Counted from the stretch's first letter, positions 1-8,650 are shown. The stretch is 64,000 bases of DNA from UBA7672 sp031419455 (GCA_031419455.1 JANOKS010000005.1:1-64000), one strand, 5' to 3'. A program made the numbers and translations. The notes: generated by a model from the letters alone, not told the origin.

Positions 1-91
1 GTTTCCCGTTTCCCGCAGAAGGAGAATTGTTTGCTCAGCCTAATGCAGTGTGCCGGGCGGGTTGGGCCGCCTCAAGGGACGACCGGGCCCC

Positions 92-127
92 ACCATTTTT
101 TTTGGGGAAGAGGCAAAAAAAACTGGT
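92..127. repeat. A/T-tract inverted repeat near the window start
   Basis: ACCA followed by eight T faces eight A, one unpaired C and TGGT, across an 11-nt spacer. This could form a bulged 12-bp hairpin in otherwise GC-rich DNA. It lies about 100 bases upstream of the small ORF at 227 in the accessory region. It could be a terminator or a protein-binding or transfer site; nothing in the sequence decides between these. Confidence 0.4.
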
Positions 128-226
128 CCCCTGGTAGCCGCTGCGCGGTCGCGCCTGGGCGCGATCCCTTGACCCGCTCCCTCACGCCCGCCCGCCGACA
201 TCGTCCTTCAAACACAGGAGACGACG

Positions 227-388
227 ATGTTCACGAAGACCTTCACGATCGGGCGCCACATCGAAGAGCTGCGCGCCGAATTGCGTGCAACTGCGGATGT
301 CGAGGAAACCCGCGATATCGAGATCGAGCTGGCGACCATGCTGCAGCTTGCCGGCGATCTCGACCGTGAAAGCGAGGCAACGATCTGA
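227..388 (+). CDS. Small hypothetical protein (53 aa)
   Basis: An ATG lies six bases after a clear AGGAG (216-220) and opens a 53-codon frame ending in TGA. The product begins MFTKTFTIGRHIEELRAE and is rich in Glu, Arg, Leu and Ala, so it is probably mostly helical with no membrane segment. I do not recognise the family. Its position on the same strand as the relaxase gene, with the IS66 element between them, suggests it belonged to the same mobile module; that is inference. The ribosome binding site and sensible amino-acid composition support a real gene, but no function can be given. Confidence 0.55.
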   Translation: MFTKTFTIGRHIEELRAELRATADVEETRDIEIELATMLQLAGDLDRESEATI

Positions 389-529
389 CGAATTTGGCGA
401 GAGCGGCCTATGTCGCTCTCGTCTCATTCGATCTCGGTCATCCCCGGGTGCGATGACGTTCGAGGAGCGATCTCTGGCGCGTGGGGTTTGACGCGGTGAG
501 AGGCACGAGAGGGCGGTGGAGGAGTGGGG

Positions 530-550
530 GTAAGCGTCCGGCGGTTGCAC
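530..550. repeat. IS66 terminal inverted repeat, tnpC end
   Basis: Starts GTAAGCG, as is usual for IS66 ends, and matches the complement of 3417-3437 at 18 of 21 positions. It lies six bases beyond the tnpC stop codon side of the element. Confidence 0.88.
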
Positions 551-555
551 ATCCG

Positions 556-2082
556 TCAGGTGTTGGAGGGATTCTCGGCTTTCCAGCTCCACGGCAGCAG
601 TTCGTCGAGGCGGCTGGCGGGATGTCCGGTGAGCATGCGTGTGAGCACGTCCTTGAGCCACGCGTAGGGCTCGACCCCATTCAGCTTTGCGGTTTCGATC
701 AGCGATCCGACGACCGCCCAACGCTCGGCCCCACCGTCAGAACCGGCGAACAGATGGTTCTTGCGCCCGAGCGCCACCGGCCGGATTGCCCGCTCGACGG
801 GATTGGTGTCGAGTTCGATGCGGCCGTCGTCGAGGAACCGCTTCAGGCCTTCCCACCGGGTGAGGGCATACCGCATTGCCTCGGCGAGCTTTCCACGAGG
901 AGGCAGGCTGGGCAGCGTCGCTTCAAGCCAGCTTTGCAGCGCATCCACGATCGGCTTCGAGCGCGCCCGGCGGACCGCCAGCCGGTGCGCCGGAGACTGG
1001 CCGCGCACCAGCTCTTCCACCGCGTACAGCAGGGCGATGCGGCGTAGCGCTTCGGTCGCCAGCGGCGTCACCTCAGCCTCGGCGATCTCATAAAATTTGC
1101 GCCGCGTGTGCGCCCAGCAGGCGGCGAGCTTGATCTTGCCGTTGGCAGTCAACCGTTCGAACCCAGCGTAACCATCGACGTGCAGCACACCCTCGAACCG
1201 CGCCAGATGCGCCTCCGGCCGTTCCGCCCTCCGATCCGGTGCGTAGATGAAGATCGCTGCCGGCGGATCGGCGCCGCTCCACCCGCGCTGCTCGCGGGCA
1301 TAGGCCCAGAGCCTGCCGGTCTTGGTCCGGCCGCGTCCGGGATCGAGCACCGGAACCGGCGTGTCGTCAGCGAACAGGATGTCGGAGGCGAACACATGCT
1401 CGCTCAGCCGGCGGTGCAAGGCTTCAAGCCACCACGAAGCGCCGCCGACCCAACCCGCCAGCGTCGAACGCGGCAGGTCGACGCCATGACGGGCGAAGAT
1501 CTTCGACTGCCGATAGAGAGGGGTGTGATCGCAGTATTTGGCGACCAGCACCTGGGCGATAAGGCCCGGGGTTGCCAGGCCATTTGCGATCAGCCGCTCC
1601 GGCGCAGGCGCCTGCACCACGTTTTTGCAGGCGCGGCAGGCGTACTTCGGACGCAGGATACGCAACACCCTAAGCTGCGCCGGAACCCAGTCGAGCATCT
1701 CGCTGACGCTCTCACCTATGGCGTGAACCGCTCCTCCGCAGCAGGGACAAGCATCGCCCCCGACATCGAGAACGACGGTTTCGCGGGGGAGATGATCGGG
1801 CAGCGCCTTGCGCGAAGGTGACGAGGGTGGATCGGCTGGCGCGCTCGGAACGCTTTCTTCGATGCGGGCGATATCGGCGTCGAGATCTTCAAGGGCAAGC
1901 AACAGTTGGCTGGGGTCGAGTTGCTCCGAGCGTTTGCCGAACTGCATGCGCTGAAGCTGCTTGATAAGCGCCTGCAGCCGACCGATTTCGCCATCGCGGG
2001 TGGCGACCGCTCCCGCCATGTCGCGCACCAGGCGCTGCAGGAGCTCCACGTCGGACGGAAGATTGTCCAGATCGAGCCGCAT
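556..2082 (-). CDS. tnpC: IS66-family transposase TnpC
   Basis: A 508-aa DDE transposase, full length for IS66 TnpC. The N-terminus is a coiled-coil leucine-rich segment (about residues 10-75). A CxxC...CxxC zinc-binding region follows near 110-155 (CPCCGG and CRACK). The catalytic core shows ADDTPVPV, VDGYAGF and NPVERAIRP, which carry the expected acidic triad. The C-terminus is the short IS66 tail domain (GVEPYAWLKDVLTRM). It is the last gene of the element's operon and stops just inside the terminal repeat. No frameshift or internal stop is seen, so it is predicted functional. Confidence 0.96.
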   Translation of the reverse strand: MRLDLDNLPSDVELLQRLVRDMAGAVATRDGEIGRLQALIKQLQRMQFGKRSEQLDPSQLLLALEDLDADIARIEESVPSAPADPPSSPSRKALPDHLPRETVVLDVGGDACPCCGGAVHAIGESVSEMLDWVPAQLRVLRILRPKYACRACKNVVQAPAPERLIANGLATPGLIAQVLVAKYCDHTPLYRQSKIFARHGVDLPRSTLAGWVGGASWWLEALHRRLSEHVFASDILFADDTPVPVLDPGRGRTKTGRLWAYAREQRGWSGADPPAAIFIYAPDRRAERPEAHLARFEGVLHVDGYAGFERLTANGKIKLAACWAHTRRKFYEIAEAEVTPLATEALRRIALLYAVEELVRGQSPAHRLAVRRARSKPIVDALQSWLEATLPSLPPRGKLAEAMRYALTRWEGLKRFLDDGRIELDTNPVERAIRPVALGRKNHLFAGSDGGAERWAVVGSLIETAKLNGVEPYAWLKDVLTRMLTGHPASRLDELLPWSWKAENPSNT

Positions 2083-2160
2083 GCCCGATTCTGGCTGCGT
2101 TCGACATGACCGCCAAGAGGAATGCGGTGAGCGCCGTGGATTTTTCTCATCGTCTCTGGT

Positions 2161-2514
2161 TCAAGCGGCTTTGGTCGGCTTCCATCGGCGTTCGGGATTT
2201 CGCCAGTCGATGCCTTCCAGAAGAAGTGCGAGCTGGCCAGAGGAGAGTGCGACCGCATCGCCGGCTTCACCCATCATCGGCCAGGCGAACGCGCCGACAT
2301 CGAGACGCTTGGTGAACAGGCAGAGGCCGGTGCCATCCCAGAACAAAATCTTGATGACGTTCGCTTTCCGGCCGCGGAAGCAGAACAGGTGGCCGCAGAA
2401 GGGATCGAGCTTCAAGGCCTCCTGAACAAGCGCCGAGAGACCCTCCATGCCCTTGCGCATATCCGTGTGGCCGAACGCGAGATGCACTTTGACGCCAGCG
2501 GGTGCGATCATCAT
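2161..2514 (-). CDS. tnpB: IS66-family accessory protein TnpB
   Basis: A 117-aa protein of the normal length for IS66 Orf2. It contains the family signatures TDMRKGMEGLSALV, FCFRGRKANVIKILFWDGTG and LCLFTKRL. TnpB is needed with TnpA and TnpC for efficient IS66 transposition, but its biochemical role is not settled. Its start overlaps the tnpA stop by four bases, which implies translational coupling, and tnpC follows after about 80 bases. The frame is intact. Confidence 0.96.
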   Translation of the reverse strand: MMIAPAGVKVHLAFGHTDMRKGMEGLSALVQEALKLDPFCGHLFCFRGRKANVIKILFWDGTGLCLFTKRLDVGAFAWPMMGEAGDAVALSSGQLALLLEGIDWRNPERRWKPTKAA

Positions 2515-3353
2515 CGGCTGCTCTCCTGTTGGGCGACGTGTTCGCGGACGGCTGCGGCATCAATGCCGATGGCGGCGTACACATGCCGGCCATCGCCAAT
2601 GTCCACCGGCGTCATGCCCTCCGGAACCGGGATCAACCCGTCCAGGATCAGCGGGGCCGACCCGGCGTCGGCGCCTGTGGTGACGAAGGCGAGGTGCGCC
2701 TGCGGTTTACGGCGAAGGCCATACTGGACCCGCCAGCGGAACAGCATGCTGGTGACGATGCCATGCTTCCGGCAGACCTTGGCGGCGGTCGCTCCGGGTA
2801 ATTCCGACTCGGCGACAATCGCGCGTTTTTCGTCGTCGCTGAAGGTTCGGCGCGTGACGGGAAGTTTTGGCGGTGCGGTTTCCGTCAAGGCCAAATCCGC
2901 TGCTTGTTGCCTAGCAGCGCTGCTTGTCTTGCGCAGCGTTCGGGGACGCGCCGCCGGGTGAACCATCTCCCGCCAGTCGGTTTCGAGTGGGGTCTCCTCG
3001 AAACGGATGCGCCATTCGCGCAAGGTGGAGGCGCAGAGGTTGTGAGCCTTGGCATACGCCTGCGCCGAGAAGCCGCTCCACAGCATCGCCTCGACATGCA
3101 TCGCCCAGAACGCCTGCACGGCCTTGCTCCGCGCCGATCGGGATGACGGATGATGCCGCCCAAAACCGGGGCGTTTTTCCTTTTCGGTCAAGACATGCGG
3201 GGCAAGCCGTTTGACCCAGCAGTTCATCGAACTGGTGTGAAGGCCGTGAGCGCGACAGTAGTCATTGCGCTTCAATCGGCTCGCTAGCCAGGTCTCGATA
3301 TGGCCGGCCCAGTAGTCTCGCACCGAGGTATCGACTGGCTTCACTCGGCTCAT
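2511..3353 (-). CDS. tnpA: IS66-family TnpA with extended N-terminus
   Basis: The protein has 280 aa from the ATG at 3353, which is preceded by GAGGAG; a TTG five codons earlier is less likely. The C-terminal half holds the ordinary helix-turn-helix TnpA domain (RRTFSDDEKRAIVAES followed by MLFRWRVQYGLRR). The N-terminal 150 residues add two similar short segments (HIETWLASRLKRNDYCRAHG and HVEAMLWSGFSAQAYAKAHN), each ending in a W-containing recognition-like helix. TnpA of many IS66 elements is nearer 150 aa, so this longer form may bind DNA through several modules; that is inference. The stop overlaps the tnpB start. Confidence 0.9.
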   Translation of the reverse strand: MSRVKPVDTSVRDYWAGHIETWLASRLKRNDYCRAHGLHTSSMNCWVKRLAPHVLTEKEKRPGFGRHHPSSRSARSKAVQAFWAMHVEAMLWSGFSAQAYAKAHNLCASTLREWRIRFEETPLETDWREMVHPAARPRTLRKTSSAARQQAADLALTETAPPKLPVTRRTFSDDEKRAIVAESELPGATAAKVCRKHGIVTSMLFRWRVQYGLRRKPQAHLAFVTTGADAGSAPLILDGLIPVPEGMTPVDIGDGRHVYAAIGIDAAAVREHVAQQESSR

Positions 3354-3416
3354 CGGACGTCTCCTCAATCGCTGTGAGGAGACCGTTGTGATTCAAATCC
3401 GGTGTGCGGAACAATC

Positions 3417-3437
3417 GTGCAACGACCGGACGGTTAC
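3417..3437. repeat. IS66 terminal inverted repeat, tnpA end
   Basis: Complement of 530-550 with three mismatches, ending in TTAC. It lies 64 bases upstream of the tnpA start, so the tnpA promoter must lie within or beside this end. Confidence 0.88.
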
Positions 3438-3612
3438 GGGTGGGGCGGCGGAATGCAAGATAAAGATAGAGCGGCGGTTTGGACGCCAACCGCCTGTCTG
3501 CACATAGAAAAAACCGCCGCACATCTGTGAGGCGCTTGCGGCGGATCCGCCGCAATTTCTCGGACCGATTGCAAGCTGTCGACAGCCGCCGTCAACGCGC
3601 GATGCTGAGGTC

Positions 3613-5640
3613 ATGCAGCGTGACGAAAATGAATTCGAGATCCGGATCGGGCGCTCAGCGGGCGACGTTCGCCCTGCGCTGAAGCAGGTACGCTCGGCTG
3701 TACGACGTGCGCCTGCTTCAAAGCCGAAAGGAAGCGCGCCGATCGGACAGTCACCGGTCCGCGCCCACTTCGCGAAGGGGTCTGCATCACGCGCCCGACC
3801 TGTCCACGTCACCCAGCGCTGTGTGGTAGTGAAGGCCAGGTTCGTGGCCCATTTCGCAGGGCAGGCAAAGACGCTCCGGGCCCATGTGGCCTATCTCGGA
3901 CGCGAGGGCGCCGCGCGGCAGAACCAGCCTGACGTCAGCGATCAGCGACAGCCATCGCGCGGACAGGAACCGTCGTCCGAGCAGCACATCGACGCAACGA
4001 TCGGGTATCTGTCGCGTGAGCGACATGGTGGCGATGAGCCCTTCTATGACCAGACCCGCAACTCGCTCGATGCGAGAGAAGCCACGCTGGGCTGGCATGT
4101 CGACAAGCGTCACTTCCGGCTCATCATCAGCGCCGAGGATGGCGCCGATCTCGGCGAGCTCCGTCCGTTCATCCGCGAGACCATGGCGTGCCTCGAACGC
4201 CATGTCGGGACCCGCCTCCAATGGTTGGCGGTGGATCACTGGGACACCGACAATCCGCACACCCATATCCTCATCCGGGGCATCCGCGCCGATGGGAAGG
4301 AGCTGATCATCCCAGGCAAGGTGCTGTCGGTCGCGATCCGGGAAGACGCGCAGGAAATCGTAACCCGTGTCCTGGGGCCGAGGCCGGCCCTGGAACTCCA
4401 GCGGACGCGTGACCTGGATATCGGCGCCCGCGCGTTCACCCGGCTCGACCGGGAGCTCATCGCCCTCGACGGTCCGGGCGGCCTCGGCAGCTCGTTCCGC
4501 CATACCGACCTCCTGCGCCGTCTCGACACGCTGTCAGGGTGGGGGCTGGCCGCTGTCGGTCCGGATGGCAGCTGGCGCCTTGCCTCGGACCTGCCAGCCC
4601 AGCTGGGGCAGATGGCGGACAGCGACGAGGTCGCGCGCATCGTCGCCCGCCAGGGACGCGGCTTCACCGGCATGCCGGTTCTGGCTGCCGACACGACCCG
4701 TCAGGAATCCGGTCGGCTTGTGGCCCTGAGTTACTCGGATGACGGCGCGGACAATCTTATCGCCATCATCGAGAATGGCCGCGGGGAGCTTCGTTATGCG
4801 CGCTTCCGGGAACCCGGCGCGCTTGCGGTTCTGGAGGACACACCAAAGGGCGCGCTGATTGCCTTCGAGCCCCAGGAGGCCCGCATCGGCCCGTCAGACG
4901 AGGCGGTGGCGCGCGTGGCCCGCCTCAACCGTGGGCTCTATTCCGCTGACATCCACGTCCGGATGGAGGCGAACGTCCCCGACGGTCTTGTCGCCGCCAA
5001 CATCAGGCGGCTCGAGGCGATGCGCCGGGCAGGCCTGATCTCTCGTGGCAAGGACGGCATCTTCGACATCGCTCCTGACCATCTCGATCGTGTGCTGACC
5101 TATGAGCGCGCGCGTCTCGTCCGCGCGCCGCTGGCGCCGCGCGTCCAGAGCTATATGCCACTCGCCAACCAGGTCGCCGCGGCCGGACCGACGCATCTCG
5201 ACCGCGTCCTCACGGGTCAGGAATCCTCACCTGATGGCGCCGGCCATCTGGCGCGGGAGTTTGAAGCCGCGCTTCGACAACGGCGTCTGTTCCTGATCGA
5301 GCAGGGCTGGATGGGGGCGGCGGACAAGCGGCTTTCGAGACAAGCGCTTGAAGACATGAAAGCGCACGAGCTTCGGACGGCCGCAAAGAAACTTGCCGGA
5401 GAGATCGGCATGCCGGTGAGGCTTGGTTCGGGGACGGTGTCAGGGGTCTACACCCGCCGCATCGACCTCGCGCAGGGAAGGGTGGCGCTGATCGTCGGGG
5501 GTCAAACCTCGCAGCTCGTACCCTGGCGTCCGGCGCTGGAACGGTTTGCAGGTCAGAACGTGATCGGCGTTCAACGCGGTCGATCGATCTCGTGGAGCCT
5601 TCAGCGCGGACGCACCATCGATCTGCCGCCGATGAGATGA
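3613..5640 (+). CDS. VirD2-like relaxase with DUF3363-type C-terminus
   Basis: A 675-aa conjugative relaxase, which nicks DNA at an origin of transfer and stays attached to the strand through a tyrosine. Y94 in HVAYLGREG is a candidate catalytic tyrosine. The metal-binding HUH-type motif is H209-x6-H216-x-H218 in AVDHWDTDNPHTHILIRG. The C-terminal 400 residues match the long DUF3363-type region of alphaproteobacterial mobile elements. No coupling protein, T4SS gene, replication gene or integrase is present nearby, so it looks like an orphan left from an integrative conjugative element whose left part received the IS66 insertion. The frame is intact. Confidence 0.88.
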   Translation: MQRDENEFEIRIGRSAGDVRPALKQVRSAVRRAPASKPKGSAPIGQSPVRAHFAKGSASRARPVHVTQRCVVVKARFVAHFAGQAKTLRAHVAYLGREGAARQNQPDVSDQRQPSRGQEPSSEQHIDATIGYLSRERHGGDEPFYDQTRNSLDAREATLGWHVDKRHFRLIISAEDGADLGELRPFIRETMACLERHVGTRLQWLAVDHWDTDNPHTHILIRGIRADGKELIIPGKVLSVAIREDAQEIVTRVLGPRPALELQRTRDLDIGARAFTRLDRELIALDGPGGLGSSFRHTDLLRRLDTLSGWGLAAVGPDGSWRLASDLPAQLGQMADSDEVARIVARQGRGFTGMPVLAADTTRQESGRLVALSYSDDGADNLIAIIENGRGELRYARFREPGALAVLEDTPKGALIAFEPQEARIGPSDEAVARVARLNRGLYSADIHVRMEANVPDGLVAANIRRLEAMRRAGLISRGKDGIFDIAPDHLDRVLTYERARLVRAPLAPRVQSYMPLANQVAAAGPTHLDRVLTGQESSPDGAGHLAREFEAALRQRRLFLIEQGWMGAADKRLSRQALEDMKAHELRTAAKKLAGEIGMPVRLGSGTVSGVYTRRIDLAQGRVALIVGGQTSQLVPWRPALERFAGQNVIGVQRGRSISWSLQRGRTIDLPPMR

Positions 5641-5657
5641 TCAGAGGCGGTCGGTAA

Positions 5658-5685
5658 GGTTCGAGTCCGTTTTGAGACTCGAACC
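5658..5685. terminator. Perfect 10-bp stem-loop after the relaxase gene
   Basis: GGTTCGAGTC (5658-5667) and GACTCGAACC (5676-5685) form a perfect stem with an 8-nt loop containing TTTT, starting 17 bases after the relaxase stop. There is no T-run after the stem, so it may be a weak terminator, an operator or part of a recombination site. The left arm resembles a tRNA T-arm, but no tRNA can be folded around it. Confidence 0.5.
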
Positions 5686-5906
5686 GAGTTGCCTTGGAGA
5701 GAGCCTTCGTTTAGTACACTTTTTCGGTACACAAAAAACGAGTCGCGCTCTCATAGACCTCTGTTTTATTTGTGTTTTTGAAGAGAGAATCCCAAATCCT
5801 CTTCTGGGCACCAAACTTCTGGCCTGCATAGCCGCGCTGTCGGACTGGCAGTTGCCGTCACCGGGATTTCCCGTCATTGCTCCCGCAGGTTCGAGGAGAC
5901 ACGACG
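5686..5906. other. AT-richer junction between mobile remnant and rnd
   Basis: This stretch is clearly lower in GC than either side. It contains a direct repeat GTACAC at both ends of TTTTTCG, followed by AAAAAA, and a run of mixed A/T sequence near 5745-5790. No convincing gene is present. I read it as the right boundary of the mobile remnant, placed just upstream of the conserved rnd-lpt block. The exact attachment site cannot be fixed from the window. Confidence 0.4.
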
Positions 5907-6521
5907 TTGGCCATCCATCATCACGAAGGCGACCTGCCGGCTCATGTGAAGTTCGAGGGCTCGGTCGCCGTCGATACGGAAACCATGGGCCTGAACCCGT
6001 TTCGCGACGCGCTCTGTGTCGTGCAGCTGTCGGACGGGAAGGGTGATGCGCATGTCGTCCGCCTGCAGCGGCCGGACTACAACTGCCCGAACCTCAAGGC
6101 GCTGGTGTCCAATCCGCGCATTCTGAAAATCTTCCATTTCGCCCGGTTTGACCTTGCGATGATCCAGCAATGGCTGGGGGCGCCGTGCTTCCCCGTCTAC
6201 TGCACCAAGATCGCCTCGCGGCTGGCGCGCACCTACACGGACCGGCATTCGCTGAAGGACCTCGCCAGGGAACTGGTGAACATCGACATGTCCAAGGCCC
6301 AGCAGAGCTCCGACTGGGGGGCGGACGAGCTGTCGGACGCGCAGCTAGCCTATGCGGCGTCGGACGTTCTCCACCTGCACGAGATCAAGGCGCGGCTGGA
6401 CGTGATGCTGGAGCGGGAAGGGCGGACCGAGCTGGCCCAGGCGTGTTTCGACTTCCTGCCGGTGCGCGCGGCCCTCGACCTCTCCGGGTGGGGCGAGCAG
6501 GACATTTTTGCACATAGCTGA
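5907..6521 (+). CDS. rnd: Ribonuclease D-like 3'-5' exonuclease
   Basis: A 204-aa DEDDy exonuclease of the short alphaproteobacterial type, without the HRDC domains of E. coli RNase D. Exo I is VDTETMGL, Exo II is HFARFDLAM and Exo III is YAASDVLHL, so all four acidic residues and the tyrosine are present. The start is taken as TTG at 5907, eight bases after AGGAG; an upstream in-frame TTG at 5877 has no such site. It probably trims RNA 3' ends. It sits at the head of the lptC-lptA-lptB block on the same strand with about 100 bases between. Confidence 0.88.
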   Translation: MAIHHHEGDLPAHVKFEGSVAVDTETMGLNPFRDALCVVQLSDGKGDAHVVRLQRPDYNCPNLKALVSNPRILKIFHFARFDLAMIQQWLGAPCFPVYCTKIASRLARTYTDRHSLKDLARELVNIDMSKAQQSSDWGADELSDAQLAYAASDVLHLHEIKARLDVMLEREGRTELAQACFDFLPVRAALDLSGWGEQDIFAHS

Positions 6522-6628
6522 GGAAAACCTCATTCCGGGAAGCCCGACAGGCGAGTTAGCGCCCATCTGAGACATTTACCTGCTGTGTGGCGGTTCCCTG
6601 CTGCGGCTGCACCCTCTAGGTTCCACCA

Positions 6629-7264
6629 ATGGTTTCCGCCGCCCTCCATTCGATCGACCTGTGGGGCCCGCGCCGCGCCACCTCCCTCAAGGAGGCCCGG
6701 CAGCGGACGGCGCTGGTGCATATCCTGCGGCTGCTGTTCACGATCGGAGCGGTTCTTTCGGCAGGTTGGCTGCTGGGAACGATCATCGAGAGCAGCTTTC
6801 GGGAGCGGCGCTCCGAACCCGGAGCGGCTGGCCTCAGCGTCACCGTGCATGGCCCCCGTTTCGACGGATATGACGACAATGACCGCCCCTATGTCCTGAC
6901 GGCCGCCACTGCCCAGCGCCGCCGCAATGAGCCGGCGGTGGTGGATCTGGTCAATCCGCGCCTCAAGGATGCGGCGTCCTCCACCGTGCAGGCCCGCACA
7001 GGCGTGTGGAACACGGAACTGGAAGTGCTGGATCTCGAGGGCGATGTGGTGATGACGGACGCTGGTGGCTATACGTTCACTTCGCAGAAGACCCGGATGT
7101 ATGTGAGGGAAAACCGGGTCGAGGGGCAGGACCGGCTCAATGGCTTCGGACCGGTTGGCGAGGTCAGGGCGGATGCGTATGAGGTGCTGGATGATGGCAA
7201 CCGCATCATACTAAAGGGCAATGTTTGGACAAAATTCACGCCCAAGAAGAAACGCGGTCAGTAG
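6629..7264 (+). CDS. lptC: LPS export protein LptC
   Basis: A 211-aa protein with one N-terminal membrane helix (about residues 29-50, LVHILRLLFTIGAVLSAGWLLG) and a periplasmic beta-jellyroll region with sequences such as GPRFDGYDDNDRPYVLTAATAQR. LptC passes lipopolysaccharide from the LptBFG transporter to LptA. Divergent sequences are normal for the family, and the assignment rests on the topology plus its place directly before lptA and lptB. Its 3' end overlaps the longest possible lptA frame. Confidence 0.85.
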   Translation: MVSAALHSIDLWGPRRATSLKEARQRTALVHILRLLFTIGAVLSAGWLLGTIIESSFRERRSEPGAAGLSVTVHGPRFDGYDDNDRPYVLTAATAQRRRNEPAVVDLVNPRLKDAASSTVQARTGVWNTELEVLDLEGDVVMTDAGGYTFTSQKTRMYVRENRVEGQDRLNGFGPVGEVRADAYEVLDDGNRIILKGNVWTKFTPKKKRGQ

Positions 7265-7287
7265 CCGTGTCGGGCGTGAAGAACAGG

Positions 7288-7869
7288 ATGAAGACGATGG
7301 TCTGGTCACGGCTTGCAATGGCGTTCGCGGCGGGGGCTGCTTCCGCGGCCTTCATGGCAGGCGCGGCTCACGCCCAGATCGGGCAAAGCGACGCGCCGCT
7401 CGAAATCGTCGCGGACAAGAGTGAGTACCTCCAGAACGAGGGACGCGGGGTCTACACCGGCAATGTGGTCGCGACGCAGGGAGACAGCAAGGTCACCACG
7501 GACAAGCTGACCTTCGTCTGTTCCAAGACGACGCCGGCAGGCGGCGGCGAGGCGCAGTGCGACGAGATCGAGGTGCTGATCGCCGAGGGGAAAGTCTTCT
7601 ACATCGCTCCCGACGTGCGCATTCGCGGCGACCGCGCGCAGTACGACTTTCCAACCGACACAATCACGATCACCGGCGACGTAATCCTGTCGCGCGGAGA
7701 AGATGGCGTGGTGCGCGGCACCAACGTCGTCTACTCGATCGGTGAAGGCCGGACGATCATCACTGCCGGCAAGAATCGCGTGACCAGCGTGTTCAACACC
7801 GCCAAGAAGCCTGAGACCCCGCCGGGGTCTGCTCCCGCAGCCCCCGCCCCCGCTCCTGCTCCGAATTGA
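7288..7869 (+). CDS. lptA: LPS transport periplasmic protein LptA
   Basis: The OstA/LptA domain follows a signal peptide that ends AGAAHA before QIGQ. Repeated beta-strand segments (EYLQNEGRGVYTGNVVATQG, RAQYDFPTDTITITGDVILSRG) form the filament that carries LPS across the periplasm. The start is taken at ATG 7288; ATG 7297, which has a better spaced AGGA, is equally possible, and an ATG at 7225 would overlap lptC by 40 bases and place extra residues before the signal peptide. The C-terminus is rich in Ala and Pro. The lptB gene starts seven bases after the stop. Confidence 0.88.
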   Translation: MKTMVWSRLAMAFAAGAASAAFMAGAAHAQIGQSDAPLEIVADKSEYLQNEGRGVYTGNVVATQGDSKVTTDKLTFVCSKTTPAGGGEAQCDEIEVLIAEGKVFYIAPDVRIRGDRAQYDFPTDTITITGDVILSRGEDGVVRGTNVVYSIGEGRTIITAGKNRVTSVFNTAKKPETPPGSAPAAPAPAPAPN

Positions 7870-7876
7870 TCTCCTG

Positions 7877-8650
7877 ATGGACGCGCGCAACCAGATGGCG
7901 ACGATCGCCTACGAGACCGACGACCGCGACGGCCTGCGCGCGAGCAATCTCGCCAAGTCGTTCAAGGGCCGTCAGGTCGTCAAGGACGTCAGCCTCCACC
8001 TGAAGCGTGGCGAGATCGTCGGCCTGCTCGGCCCCAACGGCGCGGGCAAGACGACGTGCTTCTACATGATCATGGGCCTGATCCAGGCCGACGCCGGCAA
8101 GGTGACGATGGATGGCGCGGATGTCACCGCGCTGCCGATGTATCAGCGCGCACGCCTCGGCGCCGGCTACCTGCCGCAGGAGAACTCGATCTTCCGCGGC
8201 ATGTCGGTGTGGGACAATGTCATGGCGGTCGCCGAGTTGACGGAGGACTCCAAGGCCAAGCGCAAGGAGTTGACCGAGTCGCTGCTGGAAGAGCTTCAGA
8301 TCGCGCGCCTTGCCAAGCAGAACGCCAACTCGCTCTCGGGCGGCGAACGCCGCCGTGTGGAGATCGCGCGCGCGCTGGCCTCCCGCCCGCACTTCATGCT
8401 GCTGGACGAGCCGTTCACCGGCATCGATCCGCTGGCCGTGTCCGACATCTCCGACCTCGTGCGCTATCTCAAGAGCCGGGGCCTGGGCGTGCTGATCACC
8501 GACCACCAGGTCCGCGAGACGCTGGACATCGTGGACCGCGCCTCGATCATCTATGACGGCAAGGTGCTGTTCGAGGGAGCGCCTTCGGAAGTCCTCACCA
8601 ACGAGGATGTCCGGCGCGTCTATCTGGGCGCACGATTCACCGCGCAATAA
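7877..8650 (+). CDS. lptB: LPS export ABC transporter ATPase LptB
   Basis: A 257-aa ABC ATPase. Walker A is GPNGAGKTT (about residues 52-60), the signature is LSGGERRRVEIARAL, Walker B is FMLLDEPFTGIDP, and the H-loop is ITDHQVRETL, which is characteristic of LptB. It powers LPS extraction from the inner membrane by LptFG, which are not in the window. An N-terminal extension of about 20 residues precedes the usual start. It is translated close behind lptA and followed after 165 bases by rpoN. Confidence 0.96.
   Translation: MDARNQMATIAYETDDRDGLRASNLAKSFKGRQVVKDVSLHLKRGEIVGLLGPNGAGKTTCFYMIMGLIQADAGKVTMDGADVTALPMYQRARLGAGYLPQENSIFRGMSVWDNVMAVAELTEDSKAKRKELTESLLEELQIARLAKQNANSLSGGERRRVEIARALASRPHFMLLDEPFTGIDPLAVSDISDLVRYLKSRGLGVLITDHQVRETLDIVDRASIIYDGKVLFEGAPSEVLTNEDVRRVYLGARFTAQ

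Larger units (their letters stand above)
530..3437 (-). mobile_element. Complete IS66-family insertion sequence (2908 bp)
   Basis: The element carries tnpA, tnpB and tnpC in the usual IS66 order, read on the minus strand. The ends are 21-bp terminal inverted repeats starting GTAAGCGTCCGG, at 530-550 and (complemented) 3417-3437, with 18 of 21 positions matching. The flanking octamers are GAGTGGGG (522-529) and GGGTGGGG (3438-3445). IS66 elements normally duplicate 8 bp, so these are read as one target duplication with a single later substitution. All three reading frames are open, so the element may still be active. It separates the 53-aa ORF from the relaxase gene. Confidence 0.93.

Noticed and set aside
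5658..5685. Truncated tRNA 3' end (T-arm-like GGTTCGAGTC)
   Set aside because: No acceptor stem, anticodon arm or matching flanks can be folded, and the sequence is better explained as a perfect stem-loop.
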